Source: Methylococcaceae bacterium TMED69 (GTDB lineage Bacteria > Pseudomonadota > Gammaproteobacteria > Ga0077536). From it: DNA of 52,602 nt. Below are positions 9,236 to 17,419 of this stretch, one piece after another. Below the pieces are notes generated by a model. It made no database searches. It saw only the letters and a program-made list of their open reading frames with translations, and was not told the DNA's origin. Positions within the stretch are counted from its first letter, which is position 1. Every line of letters begins with the position of its first letter. The translations under genes were made by a program, and so were the position numbers. The stretch lies in the NCBI GenBank assembly GCA_002170535.1, contig NHDW01000006.1, positions 199,983-252,584 on the forward strand, given 5' to 3'.

Positions 9236-9256
9236 CCATCGTTATAGTATAAAATG

Positions 9257-9283
9257 AAACCCTCGCATGCGAGGGTTTTTTAT
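9257..9283. terminator. Bidirectional rho-independent terminator
   Basis: aaaCCCTCGCATGCGAGGGtttttt between convergent genes. Confidence 0.85.
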
Positions 9284-9792
9284 TTAATTTTATACTTTCC
9301 TAAATAAGGTGCCCACTGAGGATGTATTACCTCTTTTCCTAGAGTGTAAAACATGTATGGAGACGGCCTTGATGGAATACTCAAAGGAATCATATCGGCC
9401 TCTCTAGGAAGTTTATTTCCTTTTTTTTGATTACACTTCTTGCAACATGTAACAATATTTTCCCAACTTTTGGGGCCGCCTTTGCTCCTTGGTGTTACGT
9501 GGTCCATTGTTAATTCTTCGCTTGGGAACACCTTGGAACAATACTGGCATGTGTTTTTGTCTCTCCAAAAAACATTTTTTCTATTACAGGTCAAAGTAAT
9601 TTTTGGTATTTTAACGTAACGATTTAAAGAAATAACACAAGGCAATGGAAACCTGTCGTGTGTTGAATAAAGAAACTCTCCAGGGTAAGATTCAACTAGA
9701 TTTGCTCTTTTCATGTAAATCATTCCAAAAGCATCATAAGAATCGATTATCTGTACTGGCCTAAAAGAACTGTCAAGTTTTAAAGTTTTCAT
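9280..9792 (-). CDS. HNH endonuclease
   Basis: CQYCSKVFPSEELTMDHVTPRSKGGPKSWENIVTCCKKCNQKKGN. Confidence 0.85.
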   Translation of the reverse strand: MKTLKLDSSFRPVQIIDSYDAFGMIYMKRANLVESYPGEFLYSTHDRFPLPCVISLNRYVKIPKITLTCNRKNVFWRDKNTCQYCSKVFPSEELTMDHVTPRSKGGPKSWENIVTCCKKCNQKKGNKLPREADMIPLSIPSRPSPYMFYTLGKEVIHPQWAPYLGKYKIK

Positions 9793-9826
9793 TATATTAA
9801 TAACTATTATTTATTATATAAATTTC

Positions 9827-9901
9827 TGGCAGGGGCACAGGGAATCGAACCCTGAATGGCGGAACCAAAATCCGCAGTGTTGCCAATTACACTATGCCCC
9901 A
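9827..9901 (-). tRNA. tRNA-Gln (TTG)
   Basis: TGGGGCAT...GCGGATTTTGGTTCCGC...GGTTCGATTCC...; encoded CCA. Confidence 0.85.
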
Positions 9902-9927
9902 TCAACTGAAAACATAAAATAGGTTGT

Positions 9928-9979
9928 TTTATGGCCTGTGTTTGTAGCTGTTTTTACTTTTACAAACACAGGCCATAAA
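9928..9979. repeat. 19-bp perfect inverted repeat, 14-nt loop
   Basis: TTTATGGCCTGTGTTTGTA / TACAAACACAGGCCATAAA. Confidence 0.9.
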
Positions 9980-10147
9980 TCATTTACCTTGTCCCCTATA
10001 CTTCTTTCTATATAGTTTAGAAGGTCTGGATCCATTTTTGCCTCCACCCTTGGAACCATAAATAGTTCTAGAGCTTAGTCCCTGCCTTGTCTTCTTTGGG
10101 CCGTTCTGGTTTCTCTTGTTTGAGTTGTTTACTCTTGCTTTAGCCAT
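9980..10147 (-). CDS. 55-aa highly basic protein
   Basis: Own translation: MAKARVNNSNKRNQNGPKKTRQGLSSRTIYGSKGGGKNGSRPSKLYRKKYRGQGK; GGAGG RBS upstream; below the ORF-track length cutoff. Confidence 0.7.
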   Translation of the reverse strand: MAKARVNNSNKRNQNGPKKTRQGLSSRTIYGSKGGGKNGSRPSKLYRKKYRGQGK

Positions 10148-10187
10148 GATTATTACCTCCTTTTTAAATTAACAATCACACACTAAG

Positions 10188-10281
10188 TGGCTGGAGAGGA
10201 AGGATTCGAACCTCCAAGTTATAACGTTGTTATAACACCGTCGAGACAGGACGGCGCGTCTGCCAATTTCGCCACTCCCCA
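10188..10281 (-). tRNA. Type-II (long variable arm) tRNA, anticodon read as GTC
   Basis: Cloverleaf with U1-A72, G73-CCA, anticodon arm CCGTC-CTGTCTC-GACGG, variable arm GTTATAAC-AAC-GTTATAAC. Confidence 0.7.
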
Positions 10282-10284
10282 AAA

Positions 10285-10361
10285 TGGCTGCCCCTCGCGG
10301 ACTCGAACCGCGGACTCGCTGATTAACAGTCAGCTGCTCTAACCAACTGAGCTAAGGGGCA
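10285..10361 (-). tRNA. tRNA-Asn (GTT)
   Basis: TGCCCCT/AGGGGCA acceptor, CTGACTGTTAATCAG anticodon arm, CCA encoded. Confidence 0.9.
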
Positions 10362-10375
10362 ATTCTTTTTCTATG

Positions 10376-10453
10376 GTTGGCCCGGTGGGAATTGAACCCA
10401 CGACACATGGTATATAAGACCACTGCTCTTACCCCTGAGCTACGGGCCGGCAA
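10376..10453 (-). tRNA. tRNA-Ile (TAT)
   Basis: GTGGT-CTTATAT-ACCAT anticodon arm; GTGGGTTCAATTCCCAC T-arm; CCA encoded. Confidence 0.8.
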
Positions 10454-10459
10454 TAATAT

Positions 10460-10816
10460 TTAGAGATTAAGATTTTGCCATTCGCCTTTCCAATTGGTGT
10501 ACCTAACTTTTTTAATACCAGCGTCCTTTATCGCTTGCATACAGATACAACATGGTTTAGCCATTGTGATTTCATGATTGCATTTCGAAAAACGCATTAC
10601 TTCCAATTCATCACCTGGTTTTGCAAACCTGAGAACATTCATTTCTGCATGCATATGAGATGCCCAAGTCCCATCAGCATATTGCCTTTTAAAGCGCGGG
10701 TGGGTCTTGTTTGTGTTTTCACCAATCTTAACAACCTTGCCGTTTCGACGAAGAATAGCAGCAAGATGATAAGTCCTTCCGTTGTTAATGGCTAGATTTT
10801 TAGCCTTGTAATACAC
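10460..10816 (-). CDS. Cytidine/dCMP deaminase-like zinc protein
   Basis: HAEMNVLRFA and KPCCICMQAI zinc motifs. Confidence 0.65.
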   Translation of the reverse strand: MYYKAKNLAINNGRTYHLAAILRRNGKVVKIGENTNKTHPRFKRQYADGTWASHMHAEMNVLRFAKPGDELEVMRFSKCNHEITMAKPCCICMQAIKDAGIKKVRYTNWKGEWQNLNL

Positions 10817-10901
10817 CTTTCATGTCAACTCCTTAGCTTGATCACTATATTATTATACTTGAGGAGGACCAAATTTACAACGATTTTTTATTTTTAATTT
10901 A

Positions 10902-11183
10902 TTATTTTAGATATTTCTCTATGGCAGAATTTATACCAGGAGACTCCTTAGCATAAACGATTCCTTCTTGATCGTCTAGCCAGACTAAATTTTCGTCGAT
11001 CATTTCATCAATGATATCAAAACCTGTTTTCCCGAAAAGATGGTTAATTTCGTCTAAATCGACTCCACCCGGACGTTCTGACAAATCTAAAATTTGTTGA
11101 TACGGTGCAATGTGGTTTTCTGAAATTATTCTTGAGTATTCCTCTCTAATAATTCTTTTAAGTTGTCTTTTTGTAATTTTCAT
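10902..11183 (-). CDS. Class-B tagged small protein
   Basis: MKITKRQLKRIIREEYSRIISEN... Confidence 0.65.
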   Translation of the reverse strand: MKITKRQLKRIIREEYSRIISENHIAPYQQILDLSERPGGVDLDEINHLFGKTGFDIIDEMIDENLVWLDDQEGIVYAKESPGINSAIEKYLK

Positions 11184-11184
11184 T

Positions 11185-11298
11185 TTAACCCTGCCTTTGA
11201 TTGTGTTTCGGGTTTTCGCAAATGATGCGGACCACGCCCTTACGCTTTATTGTTTTGCATTTACTACATATCTTTTTTACTGATGATCTTTTTTTCAT
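11185..11298 (-). CDS. rpmJ: 50S ribosomal protein bL36
   Basis: Internal start of the 11185-11418 [40 protein letters not shown], canonical L36 with C-x2-C...C...H. Confidence 0.93.
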   Translation of the reverse strand: MKKRSSVKKICSKCKTIKRKGVVRIICENPKHNQRQG

Positions 11299-11308
11299 CT
11301 TATCAACC

Positions 11309-11563
11309 TTAGCTGCCAGACATATATTCTGATTTAATGTTTTCCAGCATCCTACGAACTGCGGCATATACTTCTGCATTATCGTGCCAATTAGAATCAA
11401 GCTGATAGAGCATGCCATTTAACTCTTCTGCCATTCTATAACCGAAACTATCTAATCCATCTTGTATACGGTAGGGAACCTGACTAGATGGAAGTCCTTC
11501 GTTTATTATTTTAGATTTTTCTTCTCTAATGATTTTTCGTAGTTCGCGCTTTGAAATTTTCAT
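11309..11563 (-). CDS. Class-B tagged small protein
   Basis: [23 protein letters not shown]. Confidence 0.65.
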   Translation of the reverse strand: MKISKRELRKIIREEKSKIINEGLPSSQVPYRIQDGLDSFGYRMAEELNGMLYQLDSNWHDNAEVYAAVRRMLENIKSEYMSGS

Positions 11564-11570
11564 ATTATGT

Positions 11571-11837
11571 TTACCTTCTGTAGGCTGGTCGGTCCGGATC
11601 GAAGTCATCGTCCATGGTCTGGTTTAAGCCTTCAACGGCCTGATCAAGAATATGATTGACGCTGTTTCGCACAATCTGTGCAGCCTGCTCAGGATCTAAG
11701 TTCATTCCAGGCAAGTCAAGCGTGTCTTCAAGAGTGGCGATAACTGCGCTTTCCAGTCTGTCTGCAACGTTTTCTCTTAATAGACGAGCTCTTTCCTCTT
11801 TGATTATTCTCTTTAATTGTCTTTTTGTAATTTTCAT
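11571..11837 (-). CDS. Class-B tagged small protein
   Basis: MKITKRQLKRIIKEERARLLRENV. Confidence 0.65.
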   Translation of the reverse strand: MKITKRQLKRIIKEERARLLRENVADRLESAVIATLEDTLDLPGMNLDPEQAAQIVRNSVNHILDQAVEGLNQTMDDDFDPDRPAYRR

Positions 11838-11858
11838 GATAGTGCCCTTTTTGAAAGA

Positions 11859-12146
11859 TTAACTGATTTTAGCCATGGCTTCTGCGATTGCTTTTTCTAA
11901 TCCTTCACGCTTCAGAGTATATTGAGCTTTTTCAATAATGAAATGAATCAGATCGCGGTGTTGTTCGCCAGACATACTCATAATCTTGTTTTCGATCGAT
12001 CGATCGTCACGCTTTCTTTTGCCAAAAACATTATCAGCGCCGGGTCCGGTCATTCGAACACCGCCTACGTAGTGATCGTCTGCCTGGTCAAAAGACATCG
12101 CAGCTTCTCTAATGATTTTTCTTAGTTGTCTTTTTGTAATTTTCAT
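11859..12146 (-). CDS. Class-B tagged small protein
   Basis: Internal start gives MKITKRQLRKIIREAAMS. Confidence 0.65.
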   Translation of the reverse strand: MKITKRQLRKIIREAAMSFDQADDHYVGGVRMTGPGADNVFGKRKRDDRSIENKIMSMSGEQHRDLIHFIIEKAQYTLKREGLEKAIAEAMAKIS

Positions 12147-12147
12147 T

Positions 12148-12504
12148 TTATCCTCCGTACAACAAATCGATTGCATCTTGTGATAGATTTTGCATCAGCT
12201 TCATCATAAGACCTGGATCATATCGATTCGGATTGTATTGCTGTTCATACATTTGAATCGCCATGAAGTCTTCTTCGTCGACTTGACCGGTTTCAAAAGC
12301 AGCTTCACCGAGTGTTTGCATCCAGTGATTGATGATGCGGTCACCGTCACCGGCCTCGAAAGCACCTTGCGCAATGTCCATAAGATCGGTTGCACCGCTG
12401 GGCATGTTCCCTTCCATTTCGTCATACCCTAGTCGACCTTCGCGAAGGATTCTTGAGTACTCTTCTCTGATTATTCTTTTTAATTGTCTTTTTGATATTT
12501 TCAT
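12148..12504 (-). CDS. Class-B tagged small protein
   Basis: MKISKRQLKRIIREEYSRILREG. Confidence 0.65.
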   Translation of the reverse strand: MKISKRQLKRIIREEYSRILREGRLGYDEMEGNMPSGATDLMDIAQGAFEAGDGDRIINHWMQTLGEAAFETGQVDEEDFMAIQMYEQQYNPNRYDPGLMMKLMQNLSQDAIDLLYGG

Positions 12505-12526
12505 TTTATTTTCCTTTAAAATTGAT

Positions 12527-12964
12527 TTATTTTCTTCTATTTAGCCTTAGTCGGCGGCTTCTACGAATTGCTTCTGCTTGAATTTGCTTAAGTGGCTCCG
12601 GTAACATTGCTTCGTGGCCGGCATCATGATCTGTTGATTCAGAAACAACTTGAACTTGTGCTTCCAACATCTCTTGCAGCGCTTGTGCCTGGGTTGCAAC
12701 AGCCTGAAGTACTGGTGCTTGAGCAGCGACTTCCTGAACACAGTCGACACAAAGTGTTGCGGCAGAGTTTAACGATTCAACAACCATCTGAAGTCCTGAA
12801 AGGGCTCCTTGCATTTCTGTAACTAACTCGGCCTCTGGTGCTTCACTCTCTGATAGGGCTGGGAGTGCCTGCGAAACTGCTTCGTGCCCTAAGTCTGCTG
12901 TTAAGCCCATTGCTCCGCATTCTTCTGCAATGATTCTCTTAAGTCGTCTTTTTGAAATCTTCAT
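12527..12964 (-). CDS. Class-B tagged protein with basic C-terminus
   Basis: MKISKRRLKRIIAEECG ... RRSRRLRLNRRK. Confidence 0.65.
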   Translation of the reverse strand: MKISKRRLKRIIAEECGAMGLTADLGHEAVSQALPALSESEAPEAELVTEMQGALSGLQMVVESLNSAATLCVDCVQEVAAQAPVLQAVATQAQALQEMLEAQVQVVSESTDHDAGHEAMLPEPLKQIQAEAIRRSRRLRLNRRK

Positions 12965-12999
12965 TTAATTTCTCCTTTAAAAACTTGGTAAAATGTTTA

Positions 13000-13593
13000 T
13001 TAGCGACTATAGTCGCCGTTATGTAATTGTGTTTCTACGGTTTCGATTGCTTTCTTAATTGCATCTTCGATAAGGCCTTCGAGATCCATTGTTGCCCTAT
13101 AGGCTTCTTCATGCCATGATTTAATGGAACCGCCAATGCTGGTTATCATTCCAGGATCTTCTTCAACTAGTTCAATCATCATTTCGTTAAATTCTTGCGC
13201 AACATCCACTGCAGCAGTGCTGATCATTTGTTCTAAATTCATCATGTCGGTGACTGATTCTTTTAGTTGTGCTTCTTTTAATCCTGGAGAACGAATATCA
13301 TAGGCGCCAGCTTTAAATTGTTCTCTCCAGTGATCGACTATTGCTTGCAATTCTTCTTCCAGTATCGGTGTTCCAAAAGATTTAAGCAATAAGGTTAATC
13401 CTTCTTCTTCAGTACCGTAGGTGTCATCGATCATAAAACTATCCATAATAATGTTTGCAGCCCTGTTGTAATCTTGCCGCTCCATCGCCTCTATTGCTAA
13501 ATCAGCGAACCTTCTTCCTCTGTTCGGTCCGACGGCAATTCCTTGGATGTTTTCTCTAACAATTTTTCTAATTCTATCTTTTGTGGATCTCAT
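13000..13593 (-). CDS. Class-B-like tagged protein
   Basis: Internal start gives MRSTKDRIRKIVRENIQG. Confidence 0.6.
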   Translation of the reverse strand: MRSTKDRIRKIVRENIQGIAVGPNRGRRFADLAIEAMERQDYNRAANIIMDSFMIDDTYGTEEEGLTLLLKSFGTPILEEELQAIVDHWREQFKAGAYDIRSPGLKEAQLKESVTDMMNLEQMISTAAVDVAQEFNEMMIELVEEDPGMITSIGGSIKSWHEEAYRATMDLEGLIEDAIKKAIETVETQLHNGDYSR

Positions 13594-13641
13594 TTTATTT
13601 TTCTCCTGATGGATTGTGGGCGCAGACCAAATATCCCACAC

Positions 13642-13881
13642 TTAAACATATATTGTGATGTGTCCAGTATTAAATATGTCTAAGGAAGGCATTTTCTCTA
13701 TAGAATATCTGCTTAATGTTTCTAGAACTATATTTTCCATTTTGTAAGATTTACCAGTGATAATTATGGCCGGGCCGGAATACTTTCTATTTTCGTATAA
13801 AAACCTGTCAATTAACACTGGAACGTTTTCGTGTTTTATTCCGTGGAGATCTAGGGTTGGTTTTTCTCTTTTTCTTCCCAC
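13642..13881 (-). CDS. Smr-like domain protein
   Basis: LDLHGIKHENVPVLIDRFLYEN...IITGKSYKM. Confidence 0.5.
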   Translation of the reverse strand: MGRKREKPTLDLHGIKHENVPVLIDRFLYENRKYSGPAIIITGKSYKMENIVLETLSRYSIEKMPSLDIFNTGHITIYV

Positions 13882-14170
13882 GTCGCTTCCTTTTTCTTGT
13901 TTTAAAGTTAGATATATCTGGAGAAGCTGAAGTTATTAATTTTCTTTTGTCTGAATGTGTTAATTTTTTTACAACCGATTCCTCTGAAAGTGCTACTCCT
14001 CTGCTCTCGCCTACTTCATAATAGCCAAGAAGCTTCACAGGCCTGCGAGCTCGAGTGTACTTGGCTCCAGAAGCAGTGTTGTTATGCTCATAGACGCGTC
14101 TCTGCACATCTTTAGTGATACCGGTATATAGAGTGTTGTCTTTGCATTCAACTATGTATAGATACCAGAT
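13808..14170 (-). CDS. GIY-YIG nuclease-like protein; start codon unclear
   Basis: Frame extended upstream: (I)WYLYIVECKDNTLYTGITKDVQRRVYEHNNTASGAKYTRARRPVKLL... Confidence 0.65.
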   Translation of the reverse strand: MWYLYIVECKDNTLYTGITKDVQRRVYEHNNTASGAKYTRARRPVKLLGYYEVGESRGVALSEESVVKKLTHSDKRKLITSASPDISNFKTRKRKRRGKKKRKTNPRSPRNKTRKRSSVN

Positions 14171-14249
14171 ATTTGACTCCTTAGACGGATTCCTTATTGA
14201 TAAAAATTCTAGATAAATAAATGTATTGTACTGTGTCTTATTTTACATT

Positions 14250-14711
14250 TTATTTTAAAATTTTCATCATATTGTTTGCAATCTCATCCTCGATAGATTC
14301 TGTTAGAGATACATGGCCGTCTGCCAATCGTTTCAGCTTGTAATCCATATACTCGAAAGCGGATCGGAGTCTGTCCTCAGCTGTCGTAATTTTGTCCTGA
14401 ACCCAGCCTGGAAGGTCATCACCATCGTGAAGCCTATCATGAAGTGACTGCGACCATTTTCCCATTCTATGAAGTTTGGCCTTGGCCATTCTTCCCTCGT
14501 GAGAATCTGATTTTACTTTTCCATAATCAAACATTCTTCCATCGTCACTAGTATGTTCTTTAGGATATGTGTTTTTTTCTGATTGGCAAACTTCAGAAAT
14601 ATTTTGCTCTGAATTATCAGTTGCCCAATCAACCCATTGATCCATGGATTTTCCGTAGCTTCCTCTGTCGAAAACAGAGTGTGATTTTTCTTCTTTGTTT
14701 TTTGGTTTCAT
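14250..14711 (-). CDS. Hypothetical protein
   Basis: 153-aa ORF in operon orientation. Confidence 0.55.
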   Translation of the reverse strand: MKPKNKEEKSHSVFDRGSYGKSMDQWVDWATDNSEQNISEVCQSEKNTYPKEHTSDDGRMFDYGKVKSDSHEGRMAKAKLHRMGKWSQSLHDRLHDGDDLPGWVQDKITTAEDRLRSAFEYMDYKLKRLADGHVSLTESIEDEIANNMMKILK

Positions 14712-14722
14712 TTTATTTCTCT

Positions 14723-16096
14723 TTACGGCCTATATAGAATTTTTCTAGATCCTTGTGTAATACCAGGAAGCGATAATCTTCCTTCTAGGATCTCCTTTTC
14801 GAATTCTTTCTTTGGAACTACAAAACAAGTGTTTCCAGTAACAAAGATGAACCCTTCTAAATTTGATTTTGCAACATATTCTTTCATAAATGTAATTGGC
14901 ATCTCTGGATCTGCAGTGGCCGGATCTACAGAAAGCAAAGATGAAATTTCTTCAGCAACATCACCATAATTTCCAGTGAAGACTGGGTTAGATAATATTC
15001 TAGAAACTTGACACCCCAATACACTACCGATGGCTTCATCTAGGTTTTTTGAGTCGCCTAATGAGGCAACCAATTCTCCGAATGCTGTTTCGGTAATTTC
15101 TAGCGGTTTTGTCTGTCCAGAGTTTTCTGGATCTGGAATCTGTATTGTTACTGTATTTCTTGGATCTCCACAGTAAAGACCAGCATTAAAAAGCAAGGAA
15201 GAAAATCTTAGGACAGCCTCCTTAAATAGATTTATCATGCCTGCTGAGATTTCTCCGGAGTTTATTGCGCCAATGACACTATAGGATCCACCCTTTTTAA
15301 GTTTTGCAGCGTCTTCTTGAGGATCGAATAACCGTTGTGATTTTTGATAATCCTTTTTGTATTTTGCCGACTCAGATCCGAACCTTGATACAGAGACTTT
15401 TTTGCCATCGCGTTCAAGTTCCTCTCCAAATTCGATGGAGCTTCGATCGGTAAACATTTTTAATACTTTTTCTGCTTCCTTTTTAAGATCTGTTTCGCCC
15501 TCATCTGTTTTTACTTTTTTCCCTTCGCCTTTTTCAATTATTAGCTGCAGAGATTTAATAATCTGCTCTAGTATCGGTTTTACCTTACTCGTATTTTTTA
15601 AAGTCAGAGTATATCCAGATGTTCCCAGTCTTGCCGAGGAAGCGGATTTACCATCAGATAGCTCTGGGTCACCACCAATCATATCTTTGATTTCCCATCT
15701 GAGATCTTGGGTGGTAGCCGGCATTCCTAAGTCAAATGGCACAGCATCTCCCTGCACTTGAGAACCACAAGCAAACGCAGTTATGTATTCAGCGTTTTTT
15801 GCTCCCCTATCGATGATGCTTGGTAAATTATATTTTTTTCCTGACTTATCTCCTTTGAAAGAAAGGCTTACACTTTCAAAGGCAATGCTCTGTACTCCCC
15901 CGTCGGCTAGATCTGACCAAACAATTGGAACATCAACACTGGCCAGTTTTCCGCTTCCTGGCAAATCAGATATTGCCAAAGCATCATCCTTAGATGCCTT
16001 TTCTAAAGAAGCTTGATAAATCTGAAGATCTTCTTCTTCCGTAATTTTCTTTTCAAAAAGTAGTTTTTTCAGATTGTATTTGTTTTTAAAATTCAT
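14723..16096 (-). CDS. Hypothetical, possible virion-associated protein
   Basis: 457-aa ORF; N-terminus MNFKNKYNLKKLLFEKKITEEED loosely tag-like. Confidence 0.6.
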   Translation of the reverse strand: MNFKNKYNLKKLLFEKKITEEEDLQIYQASLEKASKDDALAISDLPGSGKLASVDVPIVWSDLADGGVQSIAFESVSLSFKGDKSGKKYNLPSIIDRGAKNAEYITAFACGSQVQGDAVPFDLGMPATTQDLRWEIKDMIGGDPELSDGKSASSARLGTSGYTLTLKNTSKVKPILEQIIKSLQLIIEKGEGKKVKTDEGETDLKKEAEKVLKMFTDRSSIEFGEELERDGKKVSVSRFGSESAKYKKDYQKSQRLFDPQEDAAKLKKGGSYSVIGAINSGEISAGMINLFKEAVLRFSSLLFNAGLYCGDPRNTVTIQIPDPENSGQTKPLEITETAFGELVASLGDSKNLDEAIGSVLGCQVSRILSNPVFTGNYGDVAEEISSLLSVDPATADPEMPITFMKEYVAKSNLEGFIFVTGNTCFVVPKKEFEKEILEGRLSLPGITQGSRKILYRP

Positions 16097-16322
16097 AATA
16101 ACTCTCTAGAGGCCAAATCATGGATCCAGGAATCTCTAAAAGTTTACCGTTGACAAAGACAATCCAATCCTCACCAGAAATTCCAAACCCATATTTACAC
16201 TGTATAATTATGCCAATGGGCTTGTTTGTTCTGTCAATATCTGTAGCAGCTCTTACTTGTACTAAATCACCGCTTGATAAAATCACGCTTTGTCTAATCT
16301 CATGGCCATCGTATGTGTACAT
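16086..16322 (-). CDS. Small SH3/KOW-like protein
   Basis: LSSGDLVQVRAATDIDRTNKPIGIIIQCKYG...WIVFVNGKLLEIPGSMIWPL. Confidence 0.5.
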   Translation of the reverse strand: MYTYDGHEIRQSVILSSGDLVQVRAATDIDRTNKPIGIIIQCKYGFGISGEDWIVFVNGKLLEIPGSMIWPLESYYEF

Positions 16323-16498
16323 TCCTGAATCAATCCCTCGGATAATATTATATACTTCGATGGAGATTTGTTTTGAATTATTATTCCTATTTTCCAAAGA
16401 TCTCCTGCGTTTTTTGGCTTCATTATCAACGCAATAGATTTTTTGGTCCAATATATTAAGTCACCTATTTCGTATCGTTCATACCTCTTTTTATCCAT
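16283..16498 (-). CDS. Small SH3/KOW-like protein
   Basis: YEIGDLIYWTKKS...KIGIIIQNKS. Confidence 0.45.
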   Translation of the reverse strand: MDKKRYERYEIGDLIYWTKKSIALIMKPKNAGDLWKIGIIIQNKSPSKYIILSEGLIQECTHTMAMRLDKA

Positions 16499-16713
16499 GT
16501 CCCCTCCTTGTCTAGCAGTGGGGTTATGCACTGAACATGAAGTGACAACAATAGATCTTCAAATAGTACATCCCACCAAGCGCCTTTAAATTCAGAATTT
16601 TTGCTTTCTTGGACGATTATTCCGTAGCTACATTTGGGCTGGGATCCATCTTTACGTTTTTTCATTGGCGGAACTGCGACTAAGTCACCCTCCCTTGGGA
16701 ACCATCTAGACAT
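16465..16713 (-). CDS. Small SH3/KOW-like protein
   Basis: REGDLVAVPPMKK...YGIIVQESKN...WWDVLFEDLLLSL. Confidence 0.45.
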   Translation of the reverse strand: MSRWFPREGDLVAVPPMKKRKDGSQPKCSYGIIVQESKNSEFKGAWWDVLFEDLLLSLHVQCITPLLDKEGTWIKRGMNDTK

Positions 16714-16919
16714 AATAAGTGTTTGTTGTACCATTTGAGTTGTTTGAGATGCGACGCATCGACTTCAACTAACCTTCCATGTAACAAAACTTTCCAAGAA
16801 ATCATAACACTTTCATCCAAATCAATTTTTTCGACTTGTATTACTAAACCAAATCCTGCATTTATTTGATGCAAAAAAATTCCGTCTCTAACCCAAACTA
16901 ATTCCCCAACTACAAACAC
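16680..16919 (-). CDS. Small SH3/KOW-like protein
   Basis: VVGELVWVRDGIF...GFGLVIQVEKI...WKVLLHGRLVEV. Confidence 0.5.
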   Translation of the reverse strand: MFVVGELVWVRDGIFLHQINAGFGLVIQVEKIDLDESVMISWKVLLHGRLVEVDASHLKQLKWYNKHLLCLDGSQGRVT

Positions 16920-16935
16920 TTCTCTGCTCGAACAT

Positions 16936-17136
16936 TTATAACAACGTAAATGATTCTCTAATCAACAGAACTTCAGAGCCGTCTATGAGCGCCTTGTAGA
17001 TACAAGGATCATTTTTACTCTTTTCCCAAACTGGCTTAAACTGAAAATCTACTGAAACTATTACCCCAACGCTTCCATTTAAAAGCTTGATCAGTTGACC
17101 TGGCTTTAAAATTTTATACACATTTTCTATGGGCAT
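16936..17136 (-). CDS. Small SH3/KOW-like protein
   Basis: LKPGQLIKLLNGSVGVIVSVDF...YKALIDGSEVLL. Confidence 0.5.
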   Translation of the reverse strand: MPIENVYKILKPGQLIKLLNGSVGVIVSVDFQFKPVWEKSKNDPCIYKALIDGSEVLLIRESFTLL

Positions 17137-17179
17137 AATAATATTTATACCTACAAAACAAAAACTAGAGGTCTTAGTT

Positions 17180-17419
17180 ATGAAACTTTCGAAAAGAGAA
17201 ATGAAATTAATAGAAGAAGCATTGTCCGCTATAGAGAAAGAGAATATAGAAAATGATTACTACGACGCAGAGGATCAAGATTTAACTGAAGAAAAACAAG
17301 AGCTCATTAAAGAAATCGAAAATAAAAACAAATTTCAAAAAAATAAAAAACGAGCCAACAGGTTTAATTCTGAAGCTCGTCTTGCTTTTCGTCAGTGGCG
17401 TAAAATGAGTGGGTTTTAA
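17180..17419 (+). CDS. Small charged protein
   Basis: MKLSKREMKLIEEALSAIEKE...; isolated plus-strand gene. Confidence 0.55.
   Translation: MKLSKREMKLIEEALSAIEKENIENDYYDAEDQDLTEEKQELIKEIENKNKFQKNKKRANRFNSEARLAFRQWRKMSGF

Noticed and set aside
11299-11418. N-terminal 40-aa extension of the 11185-11418 ORF
   Set aside because: bL36 begins at the internal ATG 11298; the extension overlaps the upstream tagged gene
15357-16016. Plus-strand ORFs opposite 14723-16096
   Set aside because: Ser-rich antisense of a coherent long minus ORF
17142-17149. TATAAATA on the minus strand, T4 late promoter-like
   Set aside because: Only a few nt from the ATG at 17136 and a single 8-mer in AT-rich DNA; not convincing without TSS data
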